A DNA stretch of 11,350 nucleotides from an uncultured Lysobacterales bacterium (lineage in GTDB: Bacteria; Pseudomonadota; Gammaproteobacteria; Xanthomonadales; Xanthomonadaceae): contig CAMPJI010000073.1 in assembly GCA_946886865.1 (NCBI GenBank), positions 1-11,350 of the forward strand, in the 5' to 3' direction. This document shows positions 1-7,179 of this stretch, one piece after another. Within the stretch, counting starts at the first letter, position 1, and the number at the start of each line of letters is the position of its first letter. Under the pieces are notes generated by a model. The model worked only from the letters and a program-made list of their open reading frames with translations, ran no database searches and was not told the DNA's origin. A program made the position numbers and the translations under genes.

Positions 1-1737
1 TTCCTCGGCCTGGCCGCGCTGGTGTCGGTGGTGCTGGCGGCCGTGGCGGTCGCCATGGCGGCGCGCCGCCACAGCGAGCGCCACCTCTCGGGCACCGCGG
101 TGATGCGCTGCCTGGGCGCCAGCCAGCGCACGCTGGTGGGCGTGCACGTGGGCGAACTGCTGCTGCTCGGCCTGCTCGCCAGCACGGTCGGCGTGGCGAT
201 CGCGTTCACGCTGCAGTGGGCGATCGGCGGCTGGCTGGAGGGCGCGCTCGGCCTCTCGATCCCGGCCGCCGGCGTGATGCCGGCGCTGCAGGGCTATGCC
301 GTCGGGCTGGTGGTGCTGCTGGCCTTCGGCGCGCCGCCGGTGCTGGCGCTGCGCCGCGTGCCGGCGCTGCGCGTGCTGCGCCGCGACCTCGACCCGACCG
401 AACCCAGCGCCTGGGCGGTGGCCGCCGTGGGACTGGGCGGCCTGGCCGCGCTGCTGTGGTGGAAAGCCGGCTCGCCGGAACTGGCCACCGCCATGCTGCT
501 GGGCATCGTCGCCACGCTGGCGGTGCTCGCGCTGCTGGCCTGGGGGCTGATCGCGCTGGTACGCCGGCTGCGTTCGCGCCTGCGCGGCAGCCTGCGCTAC
601 GGGCTGGCCAACGTCAGCCGCCGCGCCGGCACCAGCGTGGCGCAGATCGCCGCGCTCGGCCTGGGGCTGATGGCGCTGCTTCTGCTCACCTTCGTGCGCA
701 CCGACCTGCTGGACCGCTGGCAGCTGGCGCTGTCGGCGGAGGCGCCCAACCGCTTCATCATCAACGTGCAGGACGACCAGCTGGACGACGTGCGCGGTTT
801 CATCGCGCAGCGCGGCGTCGCCGAGCCGGTGCTGTTCCCGATGATCCGCGCGCGCCTGGCCAGCCACAACGGCGAGGCGGTGACCGGCGAGGACTACGAA
901 GCCGAAGACGACCGTGCCCGCCGCCGCGCCGACCGCGAGTTCAACCTGTCGGTGGTCGATGCGCTGCGCGAGGACAACGAGGTGGTGGCCGGCGAGTTCT
1001 GGGGCGCCACGCCGCCGGCCGCGCCGGAACTCTCGATCGAGGAGGACTTCGCCGAGTCGCTGGGCTGGAAGCTCGGCGACACGGTCGGCTTCGACATCGC
1101 CGGCCAGCCGTTCGAGGGCACCGTCACCAGCCTGCGCAGCGTCGACTGGGAAAGCTTCCAGCCCAACTTCTTCGTCATCGCCTCGCCGGGTGCGCTGGAC
1201 GGCTTCGCTGCCAGCCACATCACCGCGGTGCACGTGCCGGCGACGGACACCGGGTTCACCGGCGCGCTGGTGGAACGCTTCCCGAACCTGTCGGTGATCG
1301 ATGTCGATGCCGTGCTCACGCAGGTGCGCAGTACCGCCGACCAGGTCTCGACCGTGGTCGAGGTGGTGTTCTATTTCTCGCTGGTCGCCGGCCTGCTGGT
1401 GCTGATGGCGGCCGTCAGCGCCAGCCAGGACGAGCGCCTGCTGGAAGGCGGGGTGATGCGCGTGCTGGGCGGCAGCCGGCGCCAGTTGCGGCTGGCGCAG
1501 GCGTCGGAGTTCGCGGCCATCGGCCTGCTGTCGGGACTGGTGGCGGCCATCGCCGCGTCGGTGCTGGCCGGCGTGGTCGCCACGCAGGTGTTCGACCTGC
1601 CGTGGCAGGCCAACTGGGCGATGGCGGCGTTCGGCGGCGCCCTCGGCGTGGTGGCCGCACTGGCGGCCGGGCTGTTCGCCACGCGCCGCGTGCTGGACGC
1701 ACCGCCGTCGGTCACGTTGCGGGAGCTGCAGGGGTGA
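1..1737 (+). CDS. ABC transporter permease, FtsX/YbbP type (5' end outside window)
   Basis: This is the last 578 residues of a large membrane permease; the frame is open from base 1, so the start lies upstream of the window. It has two copies of the FtsX-type transmembrane module. The first, near fragment residues 1-120, includes the sequence MRCLGASQRTLVG followed by a long hydrophobic helix. The second, near 455-570, includes MRVLGGSRRQLRLAQ followed by two hydrophobic helices. Further hydrophobic helices lie near residues 138-153, 164-187 and 211-232. Between about 236 and 450 is a hydrophilic MacB-like periplasmic domain. The order FtsX, helices, periplasmic domain, FtsX matches E. coli YbbP (about 800 residues), so roughly the first quarter is missing. 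Such permeases pair with a YbbA-like ATPase, normally encoded just upstream; that is family knowledge, not seen here. The substrate is unknown. The gene converges on the histidine kinase gene. Confidence 0.9.
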   Translation, partial: FLGLAALVSVVLAAVAVAMAARRHSERHLSGTAVMRCLGASQRTLVGVHVGELLLLGLLASTVGVAIAFTLQWAIGGWLEGALGLSIPAAGVMPALQGYAVGLVVLLAFGAPPVLALRRVPALRVLRRDLDPTEPSAWAVAAVGLGGLAALLWWKAGSPELATAMLLGIVATLAVLALLAWGLIALVRRLRSRLRGSLRYGLANVSRRAGTSVAQIAALGLGLMALLLLTFVRTDLLDRWQLALSAEAPNRFIINVQDDQLDDVRGFIAQRGVAEPVLFPMIRARLASHNGEAVTGEDYEAEDDRARRRADREFNLSVVDALREDNEVVAGEFWGATPPAAPELSIEEDFAESLGWKLGDTVGFDIAGQPFEGTVTSLRSVDWESFQPNFFVIASPGALDGFAASHITAVHVPATDTGFTGALVERFPNLSVIDVDAVLTQVRSTADQVSTVVEVVFYFSLVAGLLVLMAAVSASQDERLLEGGVMRVLGGSRRQLRLAQASEFAAIGLLSGLVAAIAASVLAGVVATQVFDLPWQANWAMAAFGGALGVVAALAAGLFATRRVLDAPPSVTLRELQG

Positions 1738-1770
1738 TTCGATCACGCCACGACCAAGCCCTGAGCCGCC

Positions 1771-1790
1771 GTTCCCGTGCAGGCGGGAAC
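1771..1790. repeat. Hairpin repeat, dRS3-like family, copy 1
   Basis: A 20-base hairpin with arms GTTCCCG and CGGGAAC around TGCAGG. With its flanks it reads as the reverse complement of the copy at 1867-1886 (CCG..TTCCCG.GCAGGCGGGAA.CC). It is slightly decayed relative to that copy. It belongs to the dispersed proteobacterial repeat with the form ATTCCC-N8-GGGAAT, called dRS3 in Neisseria; the family name is used by similarity only. Confidence 0.75.
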
Positions 1791-1866
1791 CCATGGACGT
1801 ACATCGCGACATGACCGCCGACGTGCCCCCGGTCGTGCGCACCGTCGAGATCAGCAACGCCCTTGG

Positions 1867-1886
1867 ATTCCCGCCTGCGCGGGAAT
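1867..1886. repeat. Hairpin repeat, dRS3-like family, copy 2
   Basis: A perfect inverted repeat with arms ATTCCCGC and GCGGGAAT around CTGC, in the context TTGG..ATGACGG. It matches the ATTCCC-N8-GGGAAT form exactly. It is inverted relative to the copy at 1771-1790, so the pair brackets about 75 bases between two convergent genes. There is no T-tract on either side, so it is not a textbook intrinsic terminator, although the hairpin could stabilise the 3' ends of both transcripts. Confidence 0.85.
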
Positions 1887-1952
1887 GACGGCAGGGGGCG
1901 GGGCGCACTCATGACCTGCGGCCAGGACGGCGTTCGGGAGCAGCGGCCGAAG

Positions 1953-4520
1953 TCAGCCGACGCCGGTCAACGCCGCCTGCAGCTGGTCGACGCCGTAGGG
2001 CTTCTGCAGGCAGGCGTCGGCAACCGAGCCGCCGGCCAGCGCCGCGGCGTCGTCGCCGGTGGCGAGCACCACGCGCAGCGACGGTTGGCGCTCGCGGGCC
2101 TGCCGCGCCAGTTCGACCCCGTGCATGTCGGGCAGGTGGACATCGGTCAGCAGCACGTCGCCGCCGCCGTCCAGCGCCTGCAGGGCGTCGCCGGCGGTGG
2201 CAACGGCCTGCACCTCGTGGCCCAGCCGGGCCAGCAGTTGCGCGGTGGTGCGGCGGCTGTCCTCGTCGTCCTCCACGAAGACGATGCGCAGGCCGCCTGC
2301 CGCCGTGCGCGGAGGCGCCGGTGACGCATCGCCACCGCCGGGCTGCGGGTGTTTTGCGGGGCCGGCGGTGGCCCCAGTCGCGTCGACCGGCGAGCCGGGC
2401 AGGCGCTCCAGCGACTGCCGCAGCCGGCGCGCGAGGTCTTCCCGTCGGTAGGGCTTGCCCAGCAGTTCCACGCCCGGGTCGAGCCGTCCGCCATGGAACA
2501 CCACGTCCTCGGTGTAGCCGGACGTGAACAGCACCGCCACGTCCGGCAGCAGCGTGCGGGCGCGGCGGGCCAGTTCCGGGCTCTGCACCGGGCCGGGCAT
2601 CACCACGTCGGTGAACACCAGGTCCACCCGGGTGCCGGCCTCCAGCAGGTCCAGCGCGGACTGCGCGTCGGCGGCCTGCACCACGCGGTAGCCCAGCGAG
2701 CGTACGGTCTCGACCACGCTCTCGCGCACCGCCGCGTCGTCTTCCACCACCAGCACCGTCTCGTGGCCGCCCCGCACGGGACCGCTTTCCGGGTCGACCC
2801 ACGGCGTGGCCGGGCGGTCGCTGCGCGGCAGGTAGACGGTCACCGCCGTGCCTTCGCCCGGGGTGCTGTCCAGGGTCACCTGGCCACCGGTCTGGCGCAC
2901 GAAGCCATACACCATGCTCAGGCCGAGGCCGGTGCCGCGGCCCTCCTCCTTGGTCGTGTAGAACGGCTCGAACGCGCGCCGTACCACGTCGTCGTGCATG
3001 CCGTGCCCGGTGTCGGCGATGCGCAGCACCACGTAGTCGCCCTCGACCAGTTCCGGGTGCGGGCGCTGCCCGGGACCGACGGTGAGGTTGGCCGCGGTGA
3101 TGGTGAGGCGCCCGCCATGCTCCATCGCGTCGCGCGCGTTGATGGCCAGGTTGAGCACGGCGTTTTCGAGCTGGTGCGGGTCGGCTTCCACGGTCGCCAG
3201 CGCCGGGTCGATGTCGACGCGCAGTTCGACCCGCTCGCCCAGCGTGCGCCGCAGCAGGTCGTCCAGCCGTCGCAGGCGCTCGCCCAGGTCCAGCACCACC
3301 GGCGCCAGCGGCTGCTGCCGTGCGAAGGCCAGCAGCTGCGAGGCCAGCTTGGCCCCGCGCTCCACCGCGTCCATGGCGGCGTCGACGTGGCGCGTGGCGC
3401 GGGTGGCCTGGCCGATATCGCCGGCCAGCAGCTGCAGGTTGGCGCCGATCACCTGCAGCACGTTGTTGAAATCGTGCGCCACGCCGCCGGTCAGCTTGCC
3501 GACGGCCTCCATCTTCTGCGCCTGCAGCAGCGCGGCCTCGCTCTCCTCCAGCGCGCGGGTGCGCGCCTGCACCAGGTCCTCCAGGTGGTGGCGGTACTGC
3601 TCCAGTTCGGCCTGCGCCAGCGCCTGCGGGGTGATGTCGTGGCCCTGCACGAAGATGCCGATCACCTCGCCGTCGGCATCGCGCACGGGCTGGTAGACGA
3701 AGTCGACGAACGCGTCCCCGGTCTCGCCCGGGGTGTCGCCGGCGATCCGCACGCGCATGCCCCGTCCCACGAACGGCCGGCCCGTCGTAAACACCTCGTC
3801 GAGCAGCTTGATGTAGCCCTGATCGACCACCTCGGGCAACGCCTCGCCCACCGTCATCCCCGCCACGGCGGGCTTGTTGACCAGCTTGAGGTAGGCCGCG
3901 TTGGCCAGTTCGAACCGGTGCTCCGGCCCGGAAAGGTACGCCATGAAGCCGGGCGCGGCCTCGAACAGGCCGAGCAGGTGGCGGCGCTGCGACTCCAGGG
4001 CGCGGTTGCTGGCCTGCACCGTCTGGGCGCGGTGCAGCACGCCGATCTCCATCTGCTCGGCGCGCGGCGGCCGTTCGCCACGGCGGCGCTGTTCCAGTTC
4101 GGTTTCCATGCGGTGCAGTTCCGTGACGTCCACGGTGTGCTGCAGCACATGGTCGATGCGGCCATCGGGGGACGGCACGGGGGTATGGGTCGCGCTCCAG
4201 AAGCGCTCCTCGAACACCGTGGTGCCGTCGGGGGCGGTGCGCGGTATGGAATACCGGATGACACTCAGCGTATGCGGCTGCCCGGTGTCGAGCGCATGCT
4301 GGAGCGATTCGCGCAGTTCGCGCACGGCCTCGTGGCCGGGGTCGTCCGGGTCGTCGGGGTCGCCGGGGAACGCCTCGAACAGCGACACACCCAGCAGCTC
4401 TTCGCGCGTCCGGCCGGTGGCGGCCAGGTACGTGGCGTTCATCCAGACGTAGCGGAACTGGCGGTCCAACACCATGTAGGGGTTGGGCGAGAGGTCCAGC
4501 AGCGCGGCGAAATCGATCAC
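1953..4520 (-). CDS. Soluble hybrid histidine kinase: PAS-PAS-HisKA-HATPase-REC-REC
   Basis: An 855-residue cytoplasmic sensor kinase with no membrane segment. The first PAS_4-like domain is at about 10-133, with the FPGDPDDPDDPG loop and FEERFWS typical of this PAS family. The second PAS is at about 183-297. A helical linker leads to the HisKA box GGVAHDFNN, with phospho-acceptor His349. The ATPase shows the N box (LNLAINARDAM, Asn461), G1 (DTGHGM, 503-508), F box (FEPFYTTK) and G2 (GRGTGLGLS). Receiver 1 (about 588-705) has acidic E593/D594/D595, phospho-Asp638 and Lys689. Receiver 2 (about 743-850) has E750/D751/D752, Asp793, Thr821 and Lys840. Both receivers look intact, with a Pro/Ala/Gly-rich linker between them. 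There is no HPt or DNA-binding output domain, and no response regulator gene is adjacent. The start is GTG, chosen because a good Shine-Dalgarno lies just upstream and the first PAS begins soon after. The signal sensed is unknown. Confidence 0.95.
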   Translation of the reverse strand: MIDFAALLDLSPNPYMVLDRQFRYVWMNATYLAATGRTREELLGVSLFEAFPGDPDDPDDPGHEAVRELRESLQHALDTGQPHTLSVIRYSIPRTAPDGTTVFEERFWSATHTPVPSPDGRIDHVLQHTVDVTELHRMETELEQRRRGERPPRAEQMEIGVLHRAQTVQASNRALESQRRHLLGLFEAAPGFMAYLSGPEHRFELANAAYLKLVNKPAVAGMTVGEALPEVVDQGYIKLLDEVFTTGRPFVGRGMRVRIAGDTPGETGDAFVDFVYQPVRDADGEVIGIFVQGHDITPQALAQAELEQYRHHLEDLVQARTRALEESEAALLQAQKMEAVGKLTGGVAHDFNNVLQVIGANLQLLAGDIGQATRATRHVDAAMDAVERGAKLASQLLAFARQQPLAPVVLDLGERLRRLDDLLRRTLGERVELRVDIDPALATVEADPHQLENAVLNLAINARDAMEHGGRLTITAANLTVGPGQRPHPELVEGDYVVLRIADTGHGMHDDVVRRAFEPFYTTKEEGRGTGLGLSMVYGFVRQTGGQVTLDSTPGEGTAVTVYLPRSDRPATPWVDPESGPVRGGHETVLVVEDDAAVRESVVETVRSLGYRVVQAADAQSALDLLEAGTRVDLVFTDVVMPGPVQSPELARRARTLLPDVAVLFTSGYTEDVVFHGGRLDPGVELLGKPYRREDLARRLRQSLERLPGSPVDATGATAGPAKHPQPGGGDASPAPPRTAAGGLRIVFVEDDEDSRRTTAQLLARLGHEVQAVATAGDALQALDGGGDVLLTDVHLPDMHGVELARQARERQPSLRVVLATGDDAAALAGGSVADACLQKPYGVDQLQAALTGVG

Positions 4521-4528
4521 GGTCAGCG

Positions 4529-4534
4529 TCCCCT
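4529..4534 (-). promoter_or_regulatory. Shine-Dalgarno for the hybrid kinase (supports GTG start)
   Basis: On the minus strand AGGGGA lies eight bases before the GTG at 4520-4518. No ATG in frame sits near the N-terminus of the first PAS domain, so this site decides the GTG start. Confidence 0.7.
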
Positions 4535-4706
4535 GGCGGCCCGGACCCGGTGCGCTGCGTGCGCGGCGGCCGCGCAGGGGCGGTGTGCAGTCCAGCCGCG
4601 GATTGTGCGCGATCCCGATGTGGGTGCGGGGTCAACGCCGGCCGACCCACGCGCCGGCCCAGGGCGGGCGGGTCGCCTTGAACGCCGCGCAGCTGGAAGC
4701 CCGCGC

Positions 4707-4740
4707 AAAAGGAAGGGACGGCCCGCGCACGGGCCGTCCC
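4707..4740 (-). terminator. Intrinsic terminator of the fasciclin gene
   Basis: A perfect 10-base-pair stem (GGGACGGCCC, loop of 6, GGGCCGTCCC at 4715-4740) is followed on the minus strand by TTCCTTTTGC. It lies 61 bases after the fasciclin stop codon and before the kinase gene. It should therefore end the fasciclin transcript and leave the kinase to its own promoter. On the plus strand the stem has no T-tract after it. Confidence 0.85.
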
Positions 4741-4800
4741 CGGTGGTGCCGCATCGCCGACGAGTGCGCTACGGCACCCGAACGCGGGGCGTGGGGCCGG

Positions 4801-5445
4801 TCAGGACGCCGGCATCAGCACCTTGTCGATCACGTGGATCACGCCGTTGCTGCTGCGCAGGTCCGCGGTGGTCACGTTGGCGGTGTTGCCCTGGGCGTCG
4901 GTGACGGTGACGCCACCCGCCGGGTTGGCCTTGGCGATCAGCTCGCCACCGGCCACGGTGGTCAGGCGGGCTTCGCCGTTGCCCGCTTCGATCTGCTGCG
5001 TCAGCGCGGCCGCATCCACGTTGCCCTCGACCACGTGGTAGGTCAGCACGCCGGTCAGCTCGTCCTTGCGGTCAGGCTCCAGCAGGCCATCGACCGTGCC
5101 GGCCGGCAGCGCATCGAACGCCGCGTTGGTCGGCGCGAACACCGTGTACGGGCCAGGGCCCTGCAGCGTCTCGGCCAGGCCCGCCGCCTGTACCGCCGAT
5201 ACCAGCGTGCTGTGGTCGGGCGAGTTGGACGCATTGGCGACGATGTCCATGTCCGCGCCCGGCGCGGCCATCGTGTCGTCGGTCATAGCGTCGGGCGGGG
5301 TGGCCATCGGATCGGTGGCCGGGTCGGTCATGGCCGGGTCCGGCGTGGCGGCGGCCATGTCGGCATCGGCGTCGGCGTTGTCGGCCGAGCAGGCGGCCAG
5401 CGCGATACCGGACATCAATGCGAGGGTCAGCAGTTTGATCTTCAT
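4801..5445 (-). CDS. Fasciclin (FAS1) domain lipoprotein
   Basis: A 214-residue secreted lipoprotein. The N-terminus MKIKLLTLALMSGIALAAC is a lipoprotein signal peptide with lipobox LAAC at 16-19. The residue after the lipidated Cys is Ser, which favours the outer membrane. Residues 20-66 form a low-complexity linker rich in Asp, Ala, Pro, Met and Thr. One FAS1 domain fills about 67-212, with the H1 motif TVFAPTNAAFDALP (101-114), the central YHVV (136-139) and the H2 motif NGVIHVIDKVLMP (200-212). FAS1 domains are linked to adhesion in eukaryotes and bacteria, but the ligand here is unknown. The ATG start has AGGA about nine bases upstream. The gene is flanked downstream by its own terminator, so it is probably monocistronic. 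Confidence 0.95.
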   Translation of the reverse strand: MKIKLLTLALMSGIALAACSADNADADADMAAATPDPAMTDPATDPMATPPDAMTDDTMAAPGADMDIVANASNSPDHSTLVSAVQAAGLAETLQGPGPYTVFAPTNAAFDALPAGTVDGLLEPDRKDELTGVLTYHVVEGNVDAAALTQQIEAGNGEARLTTVAGGELIAKANPAGGVTVTDAQGNTANVTTADLRSSNGVIHVIDKVLMPAS

Positions 5446-5458
5446 GGGGTGGGTTCCT

Positions 5459-5485
5459 GTGGGGGATGGATCGGTGGGGGATGGA
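5459..5485 (-). repeat. 15-base tandem repeat in the fasciclin leader
   Basis: TCCATCCCCCAC occurs twice on the minus strand, separated by CGA (period 15). The proximal copy runs directly into the AGGA ribosome binding site. TTTATCCCC just upstream looks like a diverged partial third unit. The plus-strand copies of the 12-mer are at 5459-5470 and 5474-5485. Confidence 0.7.
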
Positions 5486-5862
5486 CGTTTGGGGATAAAA
5501 GGAGCGGCGGATCAGCGGGTCGCCGGACCCGACCCGCATTCACGTGCAGCGCGTGGGCGGCTGCGACCAACTGCGGCTGCGACGTGGCCACGCTACGGAG
5601 GCGGGTGTACGGGGCGTGTCCCCGTGACGTGGGCAAGTCGTTAAATCAGACGGTGCGGTGTCTCTCCGGCCGATCGCGCGGGCCGTGCCCGGTGGGCCGG
5701 TGCAGCAGGGTCTCCTCGTCGGATGGGGGCTGGCAGCTACGGCGCGTCCGCGCGACGGGATGCGCGGCGCCATGTGCCGGCGAGCATCGATTCACCGCGT
5801 GTCGCAGTTGGCGAGCGCCGTGTGAAGGCGCCGGGCCGGCGCTTGGGCCCGCCGCAAAGGGC

Positions 5863-5893
5863 GGCGCCCGCCACGCGGGACGCGGCGGGCGCC
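5863..5893 (-). terminator. GC-rich hairpin downstream of the small ORF, possible terminator
   Basis: Arms GGCGCCCGCC (5863-5872) and GGCGGGCGCC (5884-5893) form a perfect 10-pair stem, with three further G-C pairs possible inside the 11-base loop. It starts 26 bases after the stop codon of the minus-strand small ORF. On that strand it is followed by GCCCTTTGCGG, which is only a short T-tract, so termination strength is uncertain. Confidence 0.5.
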
Positions 5894-5919
5894 GGAGATG
5901 GCTGGAGGCGCGGTGCTTC

Positions 5920-6180
5920 TCAGCGGTCGAGCGGTTGCGGCTCGGCCTGGAACCGGCGCGGGTAGTCGCGTTCAGTGGCGACCCGCTCGACCTCGGCATC
6001 GTCCAGCGATGCCGGGGCATACACCGCGTAGGCGACACGGTCGTCGCGCCGCCCGACATGGTGCAGGCGGTAGCGCGGCTGCCCGCCGCCCGTGTTCTCC
6101 GGGTAATGGCGCGGCGGCTGCGTGCCCTCCAGGTCCAGTTCGCTGTTGTCGACGGTGCCGCCGATGAAGAGCGCTCGCAT
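5920..6180 (-). CDS. Small protein of unknown function (86 residues)
   Basis: The protein begins MRALFIGGTVDNSELDLEG and has no signal peptide, membrane helix or Cys. A Gly-rich turn (IGGTVDN, 6-12) is followed by an HYP-Gly-rich stretch, a likely beta strand RYRLHHVG (36-43), a second likely strand VAYAVYAP (48-55), and a charged helix DDAEVERVATERDYPRRF. This strand-turn-strand pattern recalls short phage-associated proteins starting with a GGPxDG turn, but that resemblance is loose and assigns no function. A strong AAGGAG lies five bases before the ATG, which supports it as a real gene. It lies 119 bases downstream of the TspO-like gene on the same strand and could share its transcript. 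Confidence 0.75.
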   Translation of the reverse strand: MRALFIGGTVDNSELDLEGTQPPRHYPENTGGGQPRYRLHHVGRRDDRVAYAVYAPASLDDAEVERVATERDYPRRFQAEPQPLDR

Positions 6181-6299
6181 GGGAACTCCTTGCACGTGGG
6201 GGTGCATGCAGCGTGTCGATGCGACCGTTGGACCGGCATGAAGCCGGCGTTCGATGGATGCAAAGACGCGCGTGCGGTTCAGCGCGCGACGGGCCGCGA

Positions 6300-7061
6300 T
6301 CAGAGCCCGGGCGTGGCCAACCGGCGGCGCGGGCGCAGATGCAGCCACACGGTCTGCGCGACCAGCACGATGGCGATCGCGACGGCCACCCAGGCCGCGG
6401 TGTCGGCGCCCGGCAGCTCGCCGCGCGACTGCTTCACGTACACGGCCGCCAGCCCCCAGAGCGCCGCGGCCACGTACGCCAAGTGACCGCGCAGCCCGTG
6501 GTTGACCAGCAGCAGGACCACCGCAGCCGCCGCGAACAGCCCCAGGCTCCAGCCGAGCATCGCCCCCGTGTCGAGCACGGCGTAGGCCACCAGCACCTGC
6601 GCAGTGTTCAGGAAGGCGGCCAGCGACAGCCAGCCGGCGTGCAGGGCCAGCGGAGCGGTCGCCCAGAGCCCCTGGCCCCTCATCGGTGCCGGGTCGCGGG
6701 CCAGGACGAGGGCCGCGGCGGCGATGCACGCCAGTGCGCCCCAGATCACCAGCAGCGCCAGGCCGAACCACTGCTGGGAGAACACCGGCATCCACAGCGC
6801 GGTCAGTGCGAAGCCCGCTGCGGCCAGTGGGCGCGCCCGGTCCAGGGCCGCGGATGCGGCGCGCGCGCGCCACTGCCACACACCAAAGGCGACGTCCCAG
6901 GCGAAGATCAGGCCCCAGATGGAGAACGCGTACCCCGCCGCGACCAGCAAGGTCGGATAGCGGTCGGAAATGGTGCCGTTGTCGGGGCCGAACGCACCGG
7001 TGTTGGAGAGCCAGGCGATGACCGGCATCAGCAGGGCGAACAGGATCGCAGCAACGCGCAT
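6300..7061 (-). CDS. TspO/MBR-family (tryptophan-rich sensory protein) membrane protein
   Basis: A 253-residue polytopic membrane protein with about seven to eight hydrophobic helices, at roughly 3-18, 38-62, 78-97, 99-120, 133-150, 152-187, 193-210 and 222-241. The segment GTISDRYPTLLVAAGYAFSI followed by WGLIFAWD (29-56) matches the signature of the long (about 250-270 residues) TspO/MBR relatives. LNTAQVLVAY and WGLAAVYV also fit the family. Classical TspO has about 160 residues and five helices and binds porphyrins; whether this longer branch does so is not established here. The ATG has GGAG seven bases upstream. The gene is divergent from rsmC with a 118-base gap, and the small unknown ORF follows it. 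Confidence 0.8.
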   Translation of the reverse strand: MRVAAILFALLMPVIAWLSNTGAFGPDNGTISDRYPTLLVAAGYAFSIWGLIFAWDVAFGVWQWRARAASAALDRARPLAAAGFALTALWMPVFSQQWFGLALLVIWGALACIAAAALVLARDPAPMRGQGLWATAPLALHAGWLSLAAFLNTAQVLVAYAVLDTGAMLGWSLGLFAAAAVVLLLVNHGLRGHLAYVAAALWGLAAVYVKQSRGELPGADTAAWVAVAIAIVLVAQTVWLHLRPRRRLATPGL

Positions 7062-7146
7062 GGCAACACTCCGGCATCGGGGACAGCGCACCCTGCCGCG
7101 CGCGACGTGAAGCCGGCGCGGAAACGCGGCCGCGGCGGGCGGCGCG

Positions 7147-7152
7147 TAGAAT
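7147..7152 (+). promoter_or_regulatory. Probable -10 element of the rsmC-rsuA operon
   Basis: TAGAAT lies 27 bases before the rsmC ATG. It is an isolated match to the -10 consensus in an otherwise very GC-rich gap. No clear -35 element is visible at the usual distance. Confidence 0.5.
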
Positions 7153-7179
7153 CGCCGACCCCCTCTCCCGAGCCCGTGC

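Larger units (their letters stand above)
5446..5919. other. 474-base gene-free stretch between the small ORF and the fasciclin gene
   Basis: No convincing coding frame on either strand. On the minus strand it carries the fasciclin leader: a 15-base tandem repeat (5459-5485), a hairpin CGGGTC/GACCCG with a four-base loop (5516-5531), and a hairpin ACGGGG/CCCCGT (5609-5625). A relatively AT-rich patch, TTAAAT, is at 5641-5646. Near the other end is the strong hairpin at 5863-5893. I could not identify a confident promoter. Confidence 0.5.

Noticed and set aside
1712..1912. Minus-strand ORF containing PSFPRRRESK
   Set aside because: That peptide is the well-known translation of the dispersed hairpin repeat, and the rest has no family features. 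The frame also overlaps the end of the permease gene.
4602..4635. TTGACC and CACAAT upstream of the kinase as a promoter
   Set aside because: The spacer is 22 bases, too long for a normal sigma-70 promoter, and neither hexamer is compelling alone.
1909..4650. A 913-codon open frame on the minus strand overlapping the kinase
   Set aside because: Its translation is Arg/Gly/Ala-rich with no domains. The other minus-strand frame encodes the complete kinase with every motif in order.
2349..4904. A long plus-strand frame across the kinase gene
   Set aside because: It is an antisense shadow rich in His, Gln, Arg and Val. In very GC-rich DNA stop codons are rare in such frames.
5609..5625. Hairpin ACGGGG/CCCCGT as a terminator
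   Set aside because: There is no T-tract on either strand and no gene ends nearby on the strand that could use it.
4483..6486. A 667-codon plus-strand frame covering the fasciclin gene and the long gap
   Set aside because: It is antisense to a confident lipoprotein gene, compositionally repetitive and without domains. It gives no support for coding in the gap 5446-5919.
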